Origin: DASUBV01 sp963725175
GTDB taxonomy: Bacteria > Actinomycetota > Actinomycetes > Streptosporangiales > Streptosporangiaceae
Direction of reading: 5' to 3'
Length of the DNA: 64,000 nt
Assembly (NCBI GenBank): GCA_963725175.1
Contig: CAVRXH010000006.1
Location: forward strand, 4,898,001-4,962,000
In this document: positions 36,616 to 44,016 of the stretch, piece by piece
Numbering within the stretch: the stretch's first letter is position 1
Layout of the letters: every line of letters starts with the position of its first letter
Program-made: the position numbers and the translations under genes
Notes under the pieces: generated by a model
What the model saw: only the letters and a program-made list of their open reading frames with translations
Told to the model about the DNA's origin: nothing
Databases searched by the model: none

Positions 36616-37908
36616 CTAGTCCTCGATCCGCTCCACGCCATACCCGTCCAGCTCACCAGGCTCAAACCGGCACAACCCGGCGGCCCACCAGAACCGGCCG
36701 CCGGGGTCGCCATCCAGCCGGTACCGGTGCTCGCCGAAGAAGGCTGCCCCGCCGGCTCCGGGCAGCCCGACGAGCTGGGCGACCGGCGTCAGCGTCGAGC
36801 CGACCTGCCAGAGCGTGACGATGCCGTCGGCATCGCCGGTGGCGATCTGGCGGCCATCGGGCGAGTACGCCAAGGCATTGATGATGCCGCCACCGCTGCC
36901 GACAGTCGGGCCGACCGGCATCACGGGCGCTGCCGGGCGTCGGCGACGCAGTGCCTTACGTCGGGGGGTTCCTGGCGCTGGCAAGGTGGCGAGGTCGGTC
37001 ACCCATAGGCTCCCGTCGTTGCCGGCGGTGGCCAGGCGGGTGCCGTCGGGGGAGAACGCGACCGCGTTGATCCAGTTCGTGTGGCCGGTGAGGGTGGCCA
37101 GGGGGGCGGCGGTGGCGGTGTCCCAGATCCGGGCGGTCCCGTCGTGGCTGCCGGTGGCGAGGCGGGTGCCGTCGGGGGAGAACGCGACCGCGTTGACCGG
37201 GCCGGTGTGGCCGGTGAGGGTGGCCAGGGGGGCGGCGGTGGCGGTGTCCCAGATCCGGGCGGTCCCGTCGTTGCTGGCGGTGGCCAGGCGGGTGCCGTCG
37301 GGGGAGAACGCGACCGCGTTGATCCAGTTCGTGTGGCCGGTGAGGGTGGCCAGCGCGGCGGCGGTGGCGGCATCCCAGAGCACGACACGCTGGCCGATGC
37401 CGACGGCGAGCAGCTCTACGCTTGGGTGCCAGGCTACCGACGTCATGCTTGCCTGGCCTGGCTCGATCTGGAGCCTGGGATCAGCGTCCGGCGTAACCGC
37501 GCCCCAGCCGCGGAGTGCGGCGTTGTCAGGCAGCCTGGTGCCCATGAGCCGGGCTCGGTGCCAGGAGGTTCCCGTCAGGCGAGCCTCGCTGAGATCAGCG
37601 CCGATGAGCGAGGCCCGGTCCAGGCGGGCGCCAGTCAGGTTCGCGCCGGTTAGGTCCGCCCGGTCGAGGTTCGCGCCGGTGAGGTCGGCGTCGGTCAGGT
37701 CCACGCCGGCCAGGCATGCCCCTTCCAGCCGCGCGTCGCTAAGGTTCGCGCCGCGGAACCGGCCACCGCGCAGATCCTCGCCGACCGCGAACGACTGTCC
37801 GCTCAGGTCCTCCCCGGTGTAGTCGGTCAGCCGCAGGTCCAGGGCCAGGCCGTGCGCCTGAAACTCGCGCAGTAGCGCTCGCGCGTTGCGCCGGCTCCAG
37901 TCACTCAT
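36616..37908 (-). CDS. Pentapeptide-repeat/WD40 protein, sensor partner of the NACHT gene
   Basis: 430 residues. After a short helical start, residues about 32-126 are pentapeptide repeats (A-[DN]-L-x-x, for example DADLTGANLDRADLTGAN). Residues about 155-375 hold five WD40 units, three of them nearly identical (GHTNWINAVAFSPDGTRLAT). The C-terminus ends with an aromatic GRFWWAAGLCRFEPGELD segment that I associate with actinobacterial STAND proteins. The start overlaps the stop of the upstream NACHT gene by 8 bases (ATGAGTGA). The two are therefore coupled, or originally one protein split by an indel. In STAND proteins such repeats recognise the trigger; that role is inferred here. Confidence 0.85.
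   Translation of the reverse strand: MSDWSRRNARALLREFQAHGLALDLRLTDYTGEDLSGQSFAVGEDLRGGRFRGANLSDARLEGACLAGVDLTDADLTGANLDRADLTGANLTGARLDRASLIGADLSEARLTGTSWHRARLMGTRLPDNAALRGWGAVTPDADPRLQIEPGQASMTSVAWHPSVELLAVGIGQRVVLWDAATAAALATLTGHTNWINAVAFSPDGTRLATASNDGTARIWDTATAAPLATLTGHTGPVNAVAFSPDGTRLATGSHDGTARIWDTATAAPLATLTGHTNWINAVAFSPDGTRLATAGNDGSLWVTDLATLPAPGTPRRKALRRRRPAAPVMPVGPTVGSGGGIINALAYSPDGRQIATGDADGIVTLWQVGSTLTPVAQLVGLPGAGGAAFFGEHRYRLDGDPGGRFWWAAGLCRFEPGELDGYGVERIED
37014..37391. repeat. Three 126-base near-identical WD40 units
   Basis: Three consecutive coding units with a period of exactly 126 bases (42 codons) differ at only a few positions, and some stretches of more than 60 bases are identical between units. 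Such DNA-level identity means recent duplication or gene conversion within the gene. Confidence 0.85.
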
Positions 37909-40668
37909 CGTCGGCCCCGTCGGCCCCGCCCGCCAGCCGCCGTACCCAGGCCGTCGCCGCGTCCGGGTCCAGGTCGCGCAGGAACCGGATGGTCAGCTCG
38001 GTCAGTTCCGCCTGCCCCATCAGCTCGTCATCCCGCCCACCCGCCCCCAGCACCGCCGCCAGCTTCTTCGCCAGCAGGAACTCCCAGATGGACTGGTGGG
38101 CGAACCGCCAGCGCTGGTTGTCCACCCGCAGCAGCGTCCGGCCGCCGAACTCCTGGGCCGCCTGGTCCAGGGTCAGCTCCAGCGCCGGCAGGTTCAGCAC
38201 ATCGGTCGCGTCCGCTCCAGCGAGTCCTTAGTAACGTCCCGCTCGCCGGCCTGCCACAGCCGCAGCGCGAGCTGCTCCAGCAGCTCCTGGCGCTGCCGAG
38301 GCGACAGCGTGCCGGGCGCGGCCGGGTCGATCTTGCTGGTTTCCTCGCTCAGCCAGCGATCGACCAGCTTCTGGTAGAGCTGAGCGGCCGTCACCGTGCC
38401 CTGCCCGGCGGCCTGCTCGATCCCCTCCAGCGAGAGGTCTTCCACCATGAACGACAGCATCCGGGGAGTGCGGGCCAGCTCAGGCAGGTTGTCCACCTTG
38501 GCCAGCGCCCGCATCCAGGTATCCGCCAGCGCGTCCGGGTCCGCCTTGTCCTTCAGCGAGAACCACCGGGTCAGGAAGGCCCGCTGCTGACCCTCGTCGA
38601 ACGGCTCCAGCCGGTACACCTGGCCGTCATGCACGGTGCGCAGGTTCTCGAACAGCCTGCTGGTCACCGCGTCGGTGCTGACGAAATGGCTGGGCCGGGT
38701 GGTGAGCAGCACCTTGGCCTTGCCTTGCAGTGCGGAGGTAAAGGTCGCCAGTTGCGCCGCCGCGTTGGCGTAGCCGACCCGCACCGCGAACTCGTCGTAG
38801 CCGTCGATGAGCAGCACCAGGGTGCCGGCCTCCAGGCTGTGCTGGAACCGGTCCGGCTGGAACGCTGCCTTGCTGGGTACCAGCGCCGCCGACACCATCT
38901 CGTCCAGGCTCTGCCGCTTGTCCCTGTCGCGCAGGTAGACCACGACCGGGGTCAGCCCGGCCCGCTCGTTCTCCAGCAGCCGCCAGGCGAGCCGCCGGAC
39001 CAGGAACGACTTGCCGTACCCGGCCTCGCCGAGGACCAGCACGAGCCGGCCGTCCTCTTCAAGGAATGACCGGTAGGCGGACTCCAGCAGGTCGTCGTGG
39101 TCGGTCGCCTCCGACTGGCCGAACCGGTCCACGGTCCGGTACCGCTGCGGCTGGTAGAGCGCCTGCGGGTAGAGCGGGTCGGCGGCGAGCTGGCCATGCA
39201 GCCAGGTCCGGTACGGGCCGACCTCGAGAAGCTGGTTGTACTCGGTCCAGGTCTTCACCCGCACGCCGTTCTCGTCGGCCCAGCCGCGCAGGGCCGGGTC
39301 ATCGGGTCCGTCATGTACCACGATCAACTCGGCCGCGCCCCGGGACCGTAGCGGCGCGAACACCCGTGCATCTAGTTGCTCGACAGTCCGCCAGTCGGCG
39401 CCGCCTTCCACCACGCCGACGCAGCGGACCGGGGCACCGGGGCGGAACGCCAGCACGTAGTCGAGCCCGTCCTGGTGACGGGTCACGACGGTGAGCTGGT
39501 CGCCGCTGCCAGGCCTGGCCAGGTCCGCCCGGGTAACCGCGGCGACCAGTTCGGGGAACTCCTCCCGGCGTGGCCCGCCACGGGGGTCTGGCGGCCAGTG
39601 TGCCCGGCCACGCGGGATCACCGGGACCGGCCCGGTCCAGCCGGGCGTGTCCAGGGAAATCCGCGCGACGCCTTCGTTCTTGTTCCTGCTCACTCGCGGG
39701 TCTGCGATCCAGTCGCCTTGGCCGTCCCACTGCCGCGCCCAGCGGGTCAGCCGGCCGGGCCTGACCCGGATCACCTGGTACTGATTGGGCACCTCGGCCG
39801 GCCGCCACTGCGCCGTCACCGCCGTGGAACCGGTGGCGAGGATCAGTGCCCCGCTGGACAGCCGGTCTTCTTTGCCCGCATGGGTATGACCGTGCAGCAC
39901 CAGGTCCAAGTGGGGGCCGAGGATCGCGGTCAGGTCGTCCTCGTCGCGCAGGTTCTCGTTGTCTGCCGTAGCGCGGCGCCGCGCGTTGTGATGCAGTACG
40001 CCGATCCGTAGCAGGTCATCGGCGGTGTACAGCTCCCCCGCGAACCAGCGGAGCTGGTCCCGGCCGCACCAGCCGTAATGGTCGCGGTCTCGGTGGCTCT
40101 CGTTGATAGTCGAGTTCAGCGCCGCCACGGCTACCCGCAGGTCGGCGAACCGGTGCACCCGGTACGGCCGTTCCTCGGTGAACGCCGCCGGGTCATCGTG
40201 CAGCGCGCTAACGAAATCGCGGTAGTGCTGCCATTTCGCCGGATAGGGCGGCGGCACGGCGTCATCGTCGTCGGTATCGTGCTCGTCGCGCCACCGCGCG
40301 AAGTAGCCCTCGCTCAGGTTCCAGTTGACGTCGTGGTTGCCTGGCACCACGACCATCCGGTCCGGCCCCAGGTCCAGTGCCGCCCCGACCTGGTCAAGGA
40401 ATGCCCGCGCCTGGCCGAACTCGGTGCGCCGCCCGCGCTCGGTGATATCCCCGGACAGCACGATCAGGTCCGCGTCAGGCACCCCGATGTCACGCAGCCT
40501 GCCCAGGTCCCTGATCAGGTGCCCAGCCAGCGAATCGTCGGCCGGGAAGCGGTGATAACGTCCGAACTGGGTGTCCGAGACATGCAGGACTGTTACATCA
40601 AGCTCGCCATTGTCCCGCCCCATAGCCTTCATCGTAGGCCGGGAAATACCGGTACAACGACCATTCAA
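37901..40668 (-). CDS. Calcineurin-like phosphoesterase-NACHT STAND protein, frameshifted near the 3' end
   Basis: The first 824 residues contain a metallophosphoesterase domain (about 24-300) with SDTQ at 31-34, SGD at 72-74, GNHD at 110-113, HH at 226-227 and GHTH at 260-263. A middle alpha/beta region (about 370-490) is of unknown type. A NACHT NTPase follows, with Walker A GEAGYGKS (547-554), Walker B LLIDGYDE (619-626) and the sensor TTRP (656-659). The frame breaks at 38213-38216. The next frame continues ATDVLNLPALELTLDQAAQEF and the typical FAHQSIWEFLLAKKL helix to 37901. Start is uncertain (40668, 40632 or 40623). The likely logic is trigger sensing by the WD40 partner, NTP-dependent oligomerisation and activation of the phosphoesterase against nucleic acid or nucleotides. 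This is inferred from STAND biology, not shown here. Confidence 0.85.
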
Positions 40669-40700
40669 TTAACCGTCATTACCGGCAAAAGGGAGGCCAC

Positions 40701-41372
40701 GTGCTATCCGGTGCCAAAGGCCGGCGTCCGTGGCCGCGCAGGCGCGGCGACCTGCCGCCGGTAACCCGGCCGGAGATCACGGCCGGCCAGTGGCGCGAGC
40801 CCGGCCTGGCGCTTGACCGGCTGCGGACCTGGGCCGAGGACCGGGCCACCGAGACGATCACCTGGTACCTGCGCGACAAGCAGAACCGGCGGTCCTTCTC
40901 CCGGCTGCTCCGCGCGGTCGCCGTGGTGCTGGCCGTCGCGGGCGGCGTGCTGCCGCTGCTCTCCGGCACCACCGCCGGCATCGACCCGAACCTGGGCTAC
41001 GTCTTCCTCGCGGTCGCCGCCGGATGCGTCGCGTTCGACCACTTCTTTGGCTTGTCCGCGGGCTGGATGCGGGACATCGCCACCCTCCAGGCGCTCCAGT
41101 CGCGGCTGGCCAGGTTCCAGCTCGACTGGGCCAGGTGGCAGGCCGTGCAGGCGGGCGCCGCCGGCGCCCCGGCCACCGATGTCGTGGCGGCCCTGGATCT
41201 CATCGACGAGCTGGTCACCAGCGTGGCCCAGCTCACCGAGGCGGAGACCACGCAGTGGATCACCGAGTTCACCAGCTCGGTGGCCGCGCTGCGGCAGCAG
41301 GCGAGCCCCAGCGTGACCTCGCCTCAGGATTTGATCACCTGGAGTAACCAGGGCGGGGTCTCGCCGGGCTGA
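40701..41372 (+). CDS. SLATT-like two-TM protein, putative membrane effector
   Basis: 223 residues from a GTG with GGGAGG four bases upstream. An amphipathic, charged segment (TETITWYLRDKQNRRSFSRLLRA) leads into TM1 (about 69-88). A short polar turn is followed by TM2 (about 99-118), then a long helical cytosolic tail. This layout matches SLATT domains, which are thought to form membrane pores in nucleotide-activated and other conflict systems. The match is by pattern only. It starts 32 bases from the divergent phosphoesterase-NACHT gene, so they probably share a regulatory region and a function. Confidence 0.65.
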   Translation: MLSGAKGRRPWPRRRGDLPPVTRPEITAGQWREPGLALDRLRTWAEDRATETITWYLRDKQNRRSFSRLLRAVAVVLAVAGGVLPLLSGTTAGIDPNLGYVFLAVAAGCVAFDHFFGLSAGWMRDIATLQALQSRLARFQLDWARWQAVQAGAAGAPATDVVAALDLIDELVTSVAQLTEAETTQWITEFTSSVAALRQQASPSVTSPQDLITWSNQGGVSPG

Positions 41373-41453
41373 AGTCGTCCCGATGGGAGGTTTTCGCCTG
41401 GATCTATGCTGACCGGCCGGTTACGGCGGGCAGCATCCGCTACAGTCATGGCC

Positions 41454-41687
41454 ATGTCAGAGCGTGACGACACGGGTCGGCCCCTCAGCACTGGTGAGTT
41501 CCGCGCCGCCCCCGACGCATCGGCGAACACGGCCCAGTTCCGCGCGTTCGCCGGCGAGAACTCCGGCGAGCCCGACGCGCCGTGGGAGATGAACGCGCCA
41601 GGCCGCAGCGTCGGCCGGCTGGCGGGCATCGTCATCCTGGTGGCCGTCGTGCTGGCCGTCGTGGCCATCATCGTGGTGAAGCTCTAG
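41454..41687 (+). CDS. Small single-TM protein
   Basis: 77 residues: a polar, probably disordered N-terminal half (GRPLSTGEFRAAPDAS) and a C-terminal membrane helix (LAGIVILVAVVLAVVAIIVV) ending in KL. The start may be the ATG at 41448 or 41454. No ribosome site is strong. It lies between the SLATT-like gene and the permease gene on the same strand. Function unknown. Confidence 0.6.
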   Translation: MSERDDTGRPLSTGEFRAAPDASANTAQFRAFAGENSGEPDAPWEMNAPGRSVGRLAGIVILVAVVLAVVAIIVVKL

Positions 41688-41757
41688 CACTTCGCCACGG
41701 TCCAGCTACCGCGCGTCAGGCCTTCGCGCGGCTATCGCTGTGCTTGGATGAACGGCC

Positions 41758-43647
41758 ATGAGCGCTGCATCGGGCGCTGCTGCTGACGCGACGTCCGACG
41801 ACGCGGCGCAGGAGCGCCATCGGCTGACAGCCCTCGAAGGGCTGGCCGCGCTCTCCCTCGACGCACTCTCCTCGGTCGCCTACGGGCCCGAGGCGATCGT
41901 CATCGTGCTGCTCGCGGCCGGGGCCTCCGGCCTGGATTACACCCTCCCGGTGACCTGCGCGATCGTGCTGCTGCTCGCGGTCCTGGTGACCAGCTACCGG
42001 CAGGTCATCCAGGCGTTTCCCGGCGGCGGCGGCGCGTACGCGGTGTCCCGCGCGCACCTGGGCGTGCTGCCCAGCCTGGTCGCGGCCGGGTCGCTGGTGG
42101 TCGATTACATCCTGAACGCGGCCGTCGGCGTCTCAGCCGGGGTAGAGGCGCTGGTCTCGGCATTCCCCTCGCTCTACGGCGACCGGGTGCTGATCTGCCT
42201 GGTCATCCTGGCCGCGATCACCGCCGCGAACCTGTGGGGCGCCGCCGAGTCGGCCCGCCTGCTGATCACCCCGACCGTGCTGTTCATCGTCGCCATCTTC
42301 GCGGTGATCATCGGCGGGCTGGTCAGGTCGCACCCGGCCGTGGCGCCCTCGCATCACCTGCCGTCCGCGACCGAGGCCATCGGCATCCTGCTGGTGCTGC
42401 GCTCGTTCGCGTCCGGGTGCTCGGCGCTGACCGGGGTGGAGGCCATCGCCAACGCGGTGCCGCAGTTCCGCGAGCCGCGGGTCCGGCGGGCGCAGCACAC
42501 CGAGATGTGGCTGGGCATCCTGCTCGGCCTGATGCTCATCGGCCTGGCGGTGCTGATCCAGAAGTTCAAGGTGGCGCCCACGCCCACGACCACGGTGCTG
42601 GCCGAGCTGACGGCCGCCTCGCTCGGCCGCAACGTGGTGTTCTACATCATCCAGATGCTCACCACGATCCTGCTGGCGCTGGCGGCGAACACCTCGTTCG
42701 CCGGGCTGCCGGTGCTGGCCTCGCTGCTGGCCACCGACAACTACCTGCCGCACCTGTTCTTCCTGCGCGCGGACCGGCAGGTGCACCGGTACGGCATCGG
42801 GGTGCTCGCGGTGGCCGCGGCGCTGCTGCTCGTGGCGTCGCGCGGGGACACCCAGAAGCTGGTTCCGCTGTTCGCGATCGGGGTGTTCGTCGGCTTCACG
42901 CTGTCCCAGATCGGGATGGTGCGGCACTGGCACCGCGAGCACGGGCCTGGCTGGCAGCGCCGGGCGGCGATCAACGGCCTGGGCGCGGTGTTCACCACGG
43001 TCGCGCTGGCCATCGAGTTGCTCAGCAAGTTCACCGAGGGCGCCTGGCTGGTCGTGATCGTGGTGCCGCTGCTGGTGCTGATGTTCAGCCGGGTGCACTC
43101 GACCTACTGGCGGATCGGCATGCTGCTCGGCCTCGGCGCGACCCCGGTCAAGCCGCATCCGCTGCGCTCGCTGGTCGTGGTCCCGGTGGCCGGGCTGTCC
43201 CGGCTCACCGAGGAGGGCATCTCGGCCGCGCTGTCGCTGGGCGACGACGTCCGCGCGATCACGGTCAGCTACACCGATCACACCGACGAGGACGCGCAGC
43301 AGCGGTTCCGCCGCCGCTGGGACGAGTGGCACCCGGACGTGCCGCTGATCACGCTGGTCAGCCGGCACCGGTCGCTCGGCCCGTCGGTCGTGTCCTACCT
43401 GCGCGGCCTGGAGACCGAGGACCCCGACCGGCGGATCGTGGTGCTGATCCCGGAGGTGCAGCCGGCGCATCCGTGGCTGCGGGTGTTCTTCAACCAGCGC
43501 GGCACGGTGCTGAACCGGGCGATCCGGCGGGGCACCAGCGACGTGGTGATCTGCCGCCTGCGGTTCCGGCTGACCGACCTGGCCCGCCACGCGGGTGTCC
43601 CTATGCTGGGTCCCGACGAGCAGGAGGACCGTCATGACATGGGATGA
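41758..43647 (+). CDS. APC-superfamily permease, KimA-like (potential potassium transporter)
   Basis: 629 residues with about 12 membrane helices (about 25-450) and a C-terminal cytosolic domain of roughly 150 residues, the layout of KimA/YdaO. The helix-1 segment LSLDALSSVAYGPEAI is shared by KUP and KimA-type potassium importers. An FPGGGGAYAVSRAHLG motif follows helix 2. Generic amino-acid permease is the alternative. The kdp operon a few kilobases away makes a potassium role attractive, but it is not proof. Its 3' end overlaps the next gene by 14 bases. Confidence 0.72.
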   Translation: MSAASGAAADATSDDAAQERHRLTALEGLAALSLDALSSVAYGPEAIVIVLLAAGASGLDYTLPVTCAIVLLLAVLVTSYRQVIQAFPGGGGAYAVSRAHLGVLPSLVAAGSLVVDYILNAAVGVSAGVEALVSAFPSLYGDRVLICLVILAAITAANLWGAAESARLLITPTVLFIVAIFAVIIGGLVRSHPAVAPSHHLPSATEAIGILLVLRSFASGCSALTGVEAIANAVPQFREPRVRRAQHTEMWLGILLGLMLIGLAVLIQKFKVAPTPTTTVLAELTAASLGRNVVFYIIQMLTTILLALAANTSFAGLPVLASLLATDNYLPHLFFLRADRQVHRYGIGVLAVAAALLLVASRGDTQKLVPLFAIGVFVGFTLSQIGMVRHWHREHGPGWQRRAAINGLGAVFTTVALAIELLSKFTEGAWLVVIVVPLLVLMFSRVHSTYWRIGMLLGLGATPVKPHPLRSLVVVPVAGLSRLTEEGISAALSLGDDVRAITVSYTDHTDEDAQQRFRRRWDEWHPDVPLITLVSRHRSLGPSVVSYLRGLETEDPDRRIVVLIPEVQPAHPWLRVFFNQRGTVLNRAIRRGTSDVVICRLRFRLTDLARHAGVPMLGPDEQEDRHDMG

Positions 43648-43993
43648 GATGCTCGCCTACTGCCTGGCCAAGCCGGGAGCGTGGCGTGACGAGCCGTGGG
43701 ACGGCGACGTGGTCGTCAAGGTGGCCAGCAAGATCTTCGCCTTTCTCGGGTCCGGCTCGGGCGACCGGCCGTCGGTCGGCCTGAAATGCGGCGCCAACCG
43801 GGATGCCGCCAATGAATGGCTGGCCCGCTACCCGGACGACGTCTCGGTGATGGCCTACATCGGCCGCTCGGGCTGGAACACCCTGGTAATGACCGGCGCC
43901 ATTCCGGCCGACGAGCTGCTGGAGGCGGTCGACGCCTCCTACGACGCCGTAGTCAGCAAGCTCCCCAAGCGCGACCGCCCCTCGCCCAGCTAG
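43634..43993 (+). CDS. MmcQ/YjbR family DNA-binding-like protein
   Basis: 119 residues from the ATG at 43634, after GGAGGACC; the start lies within the end of the permease gene, so they are coupled. MLAYCLAKPGAWRDEPWDGDVVVKVASKIFAFLG is the typical YjbR start, and SGWNTLVMTGAIPADELLEAVDASYDAVVSKLPK the typical end. The fold resembles CyaY-like DNA-binding proteins; biochemical role unknown. Confidence 0.85.
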   Translation: MTWDEMLAYCLAKPGAWRDEPWDGDVVVKVASKIFAFLGSGSGDRPSVGLKCGANRDAANEWLARYPDDVSVMAYIGRSGWNTLVMTGAIPADELLEAVDASYDAVVSKLPKRDRPSPS

Positions 43994-44016
43994 CCCCGCC
44001 CCCAGCAAGCCCGTCG

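Noticed and set aside
37014..37391. Regular 126-base repeats that could suggest a CRISPR or satellite array
   Set aside because: The units are coding, with WD40 protein motifs and no unique spacers.
41688..41757. Possible c-di-AMP (ydaO-type) riboswitch before the KimA-like gene
   Set aside because: The gap is only 70 bases, too short for that riboswitch, and no conserved core is visible.
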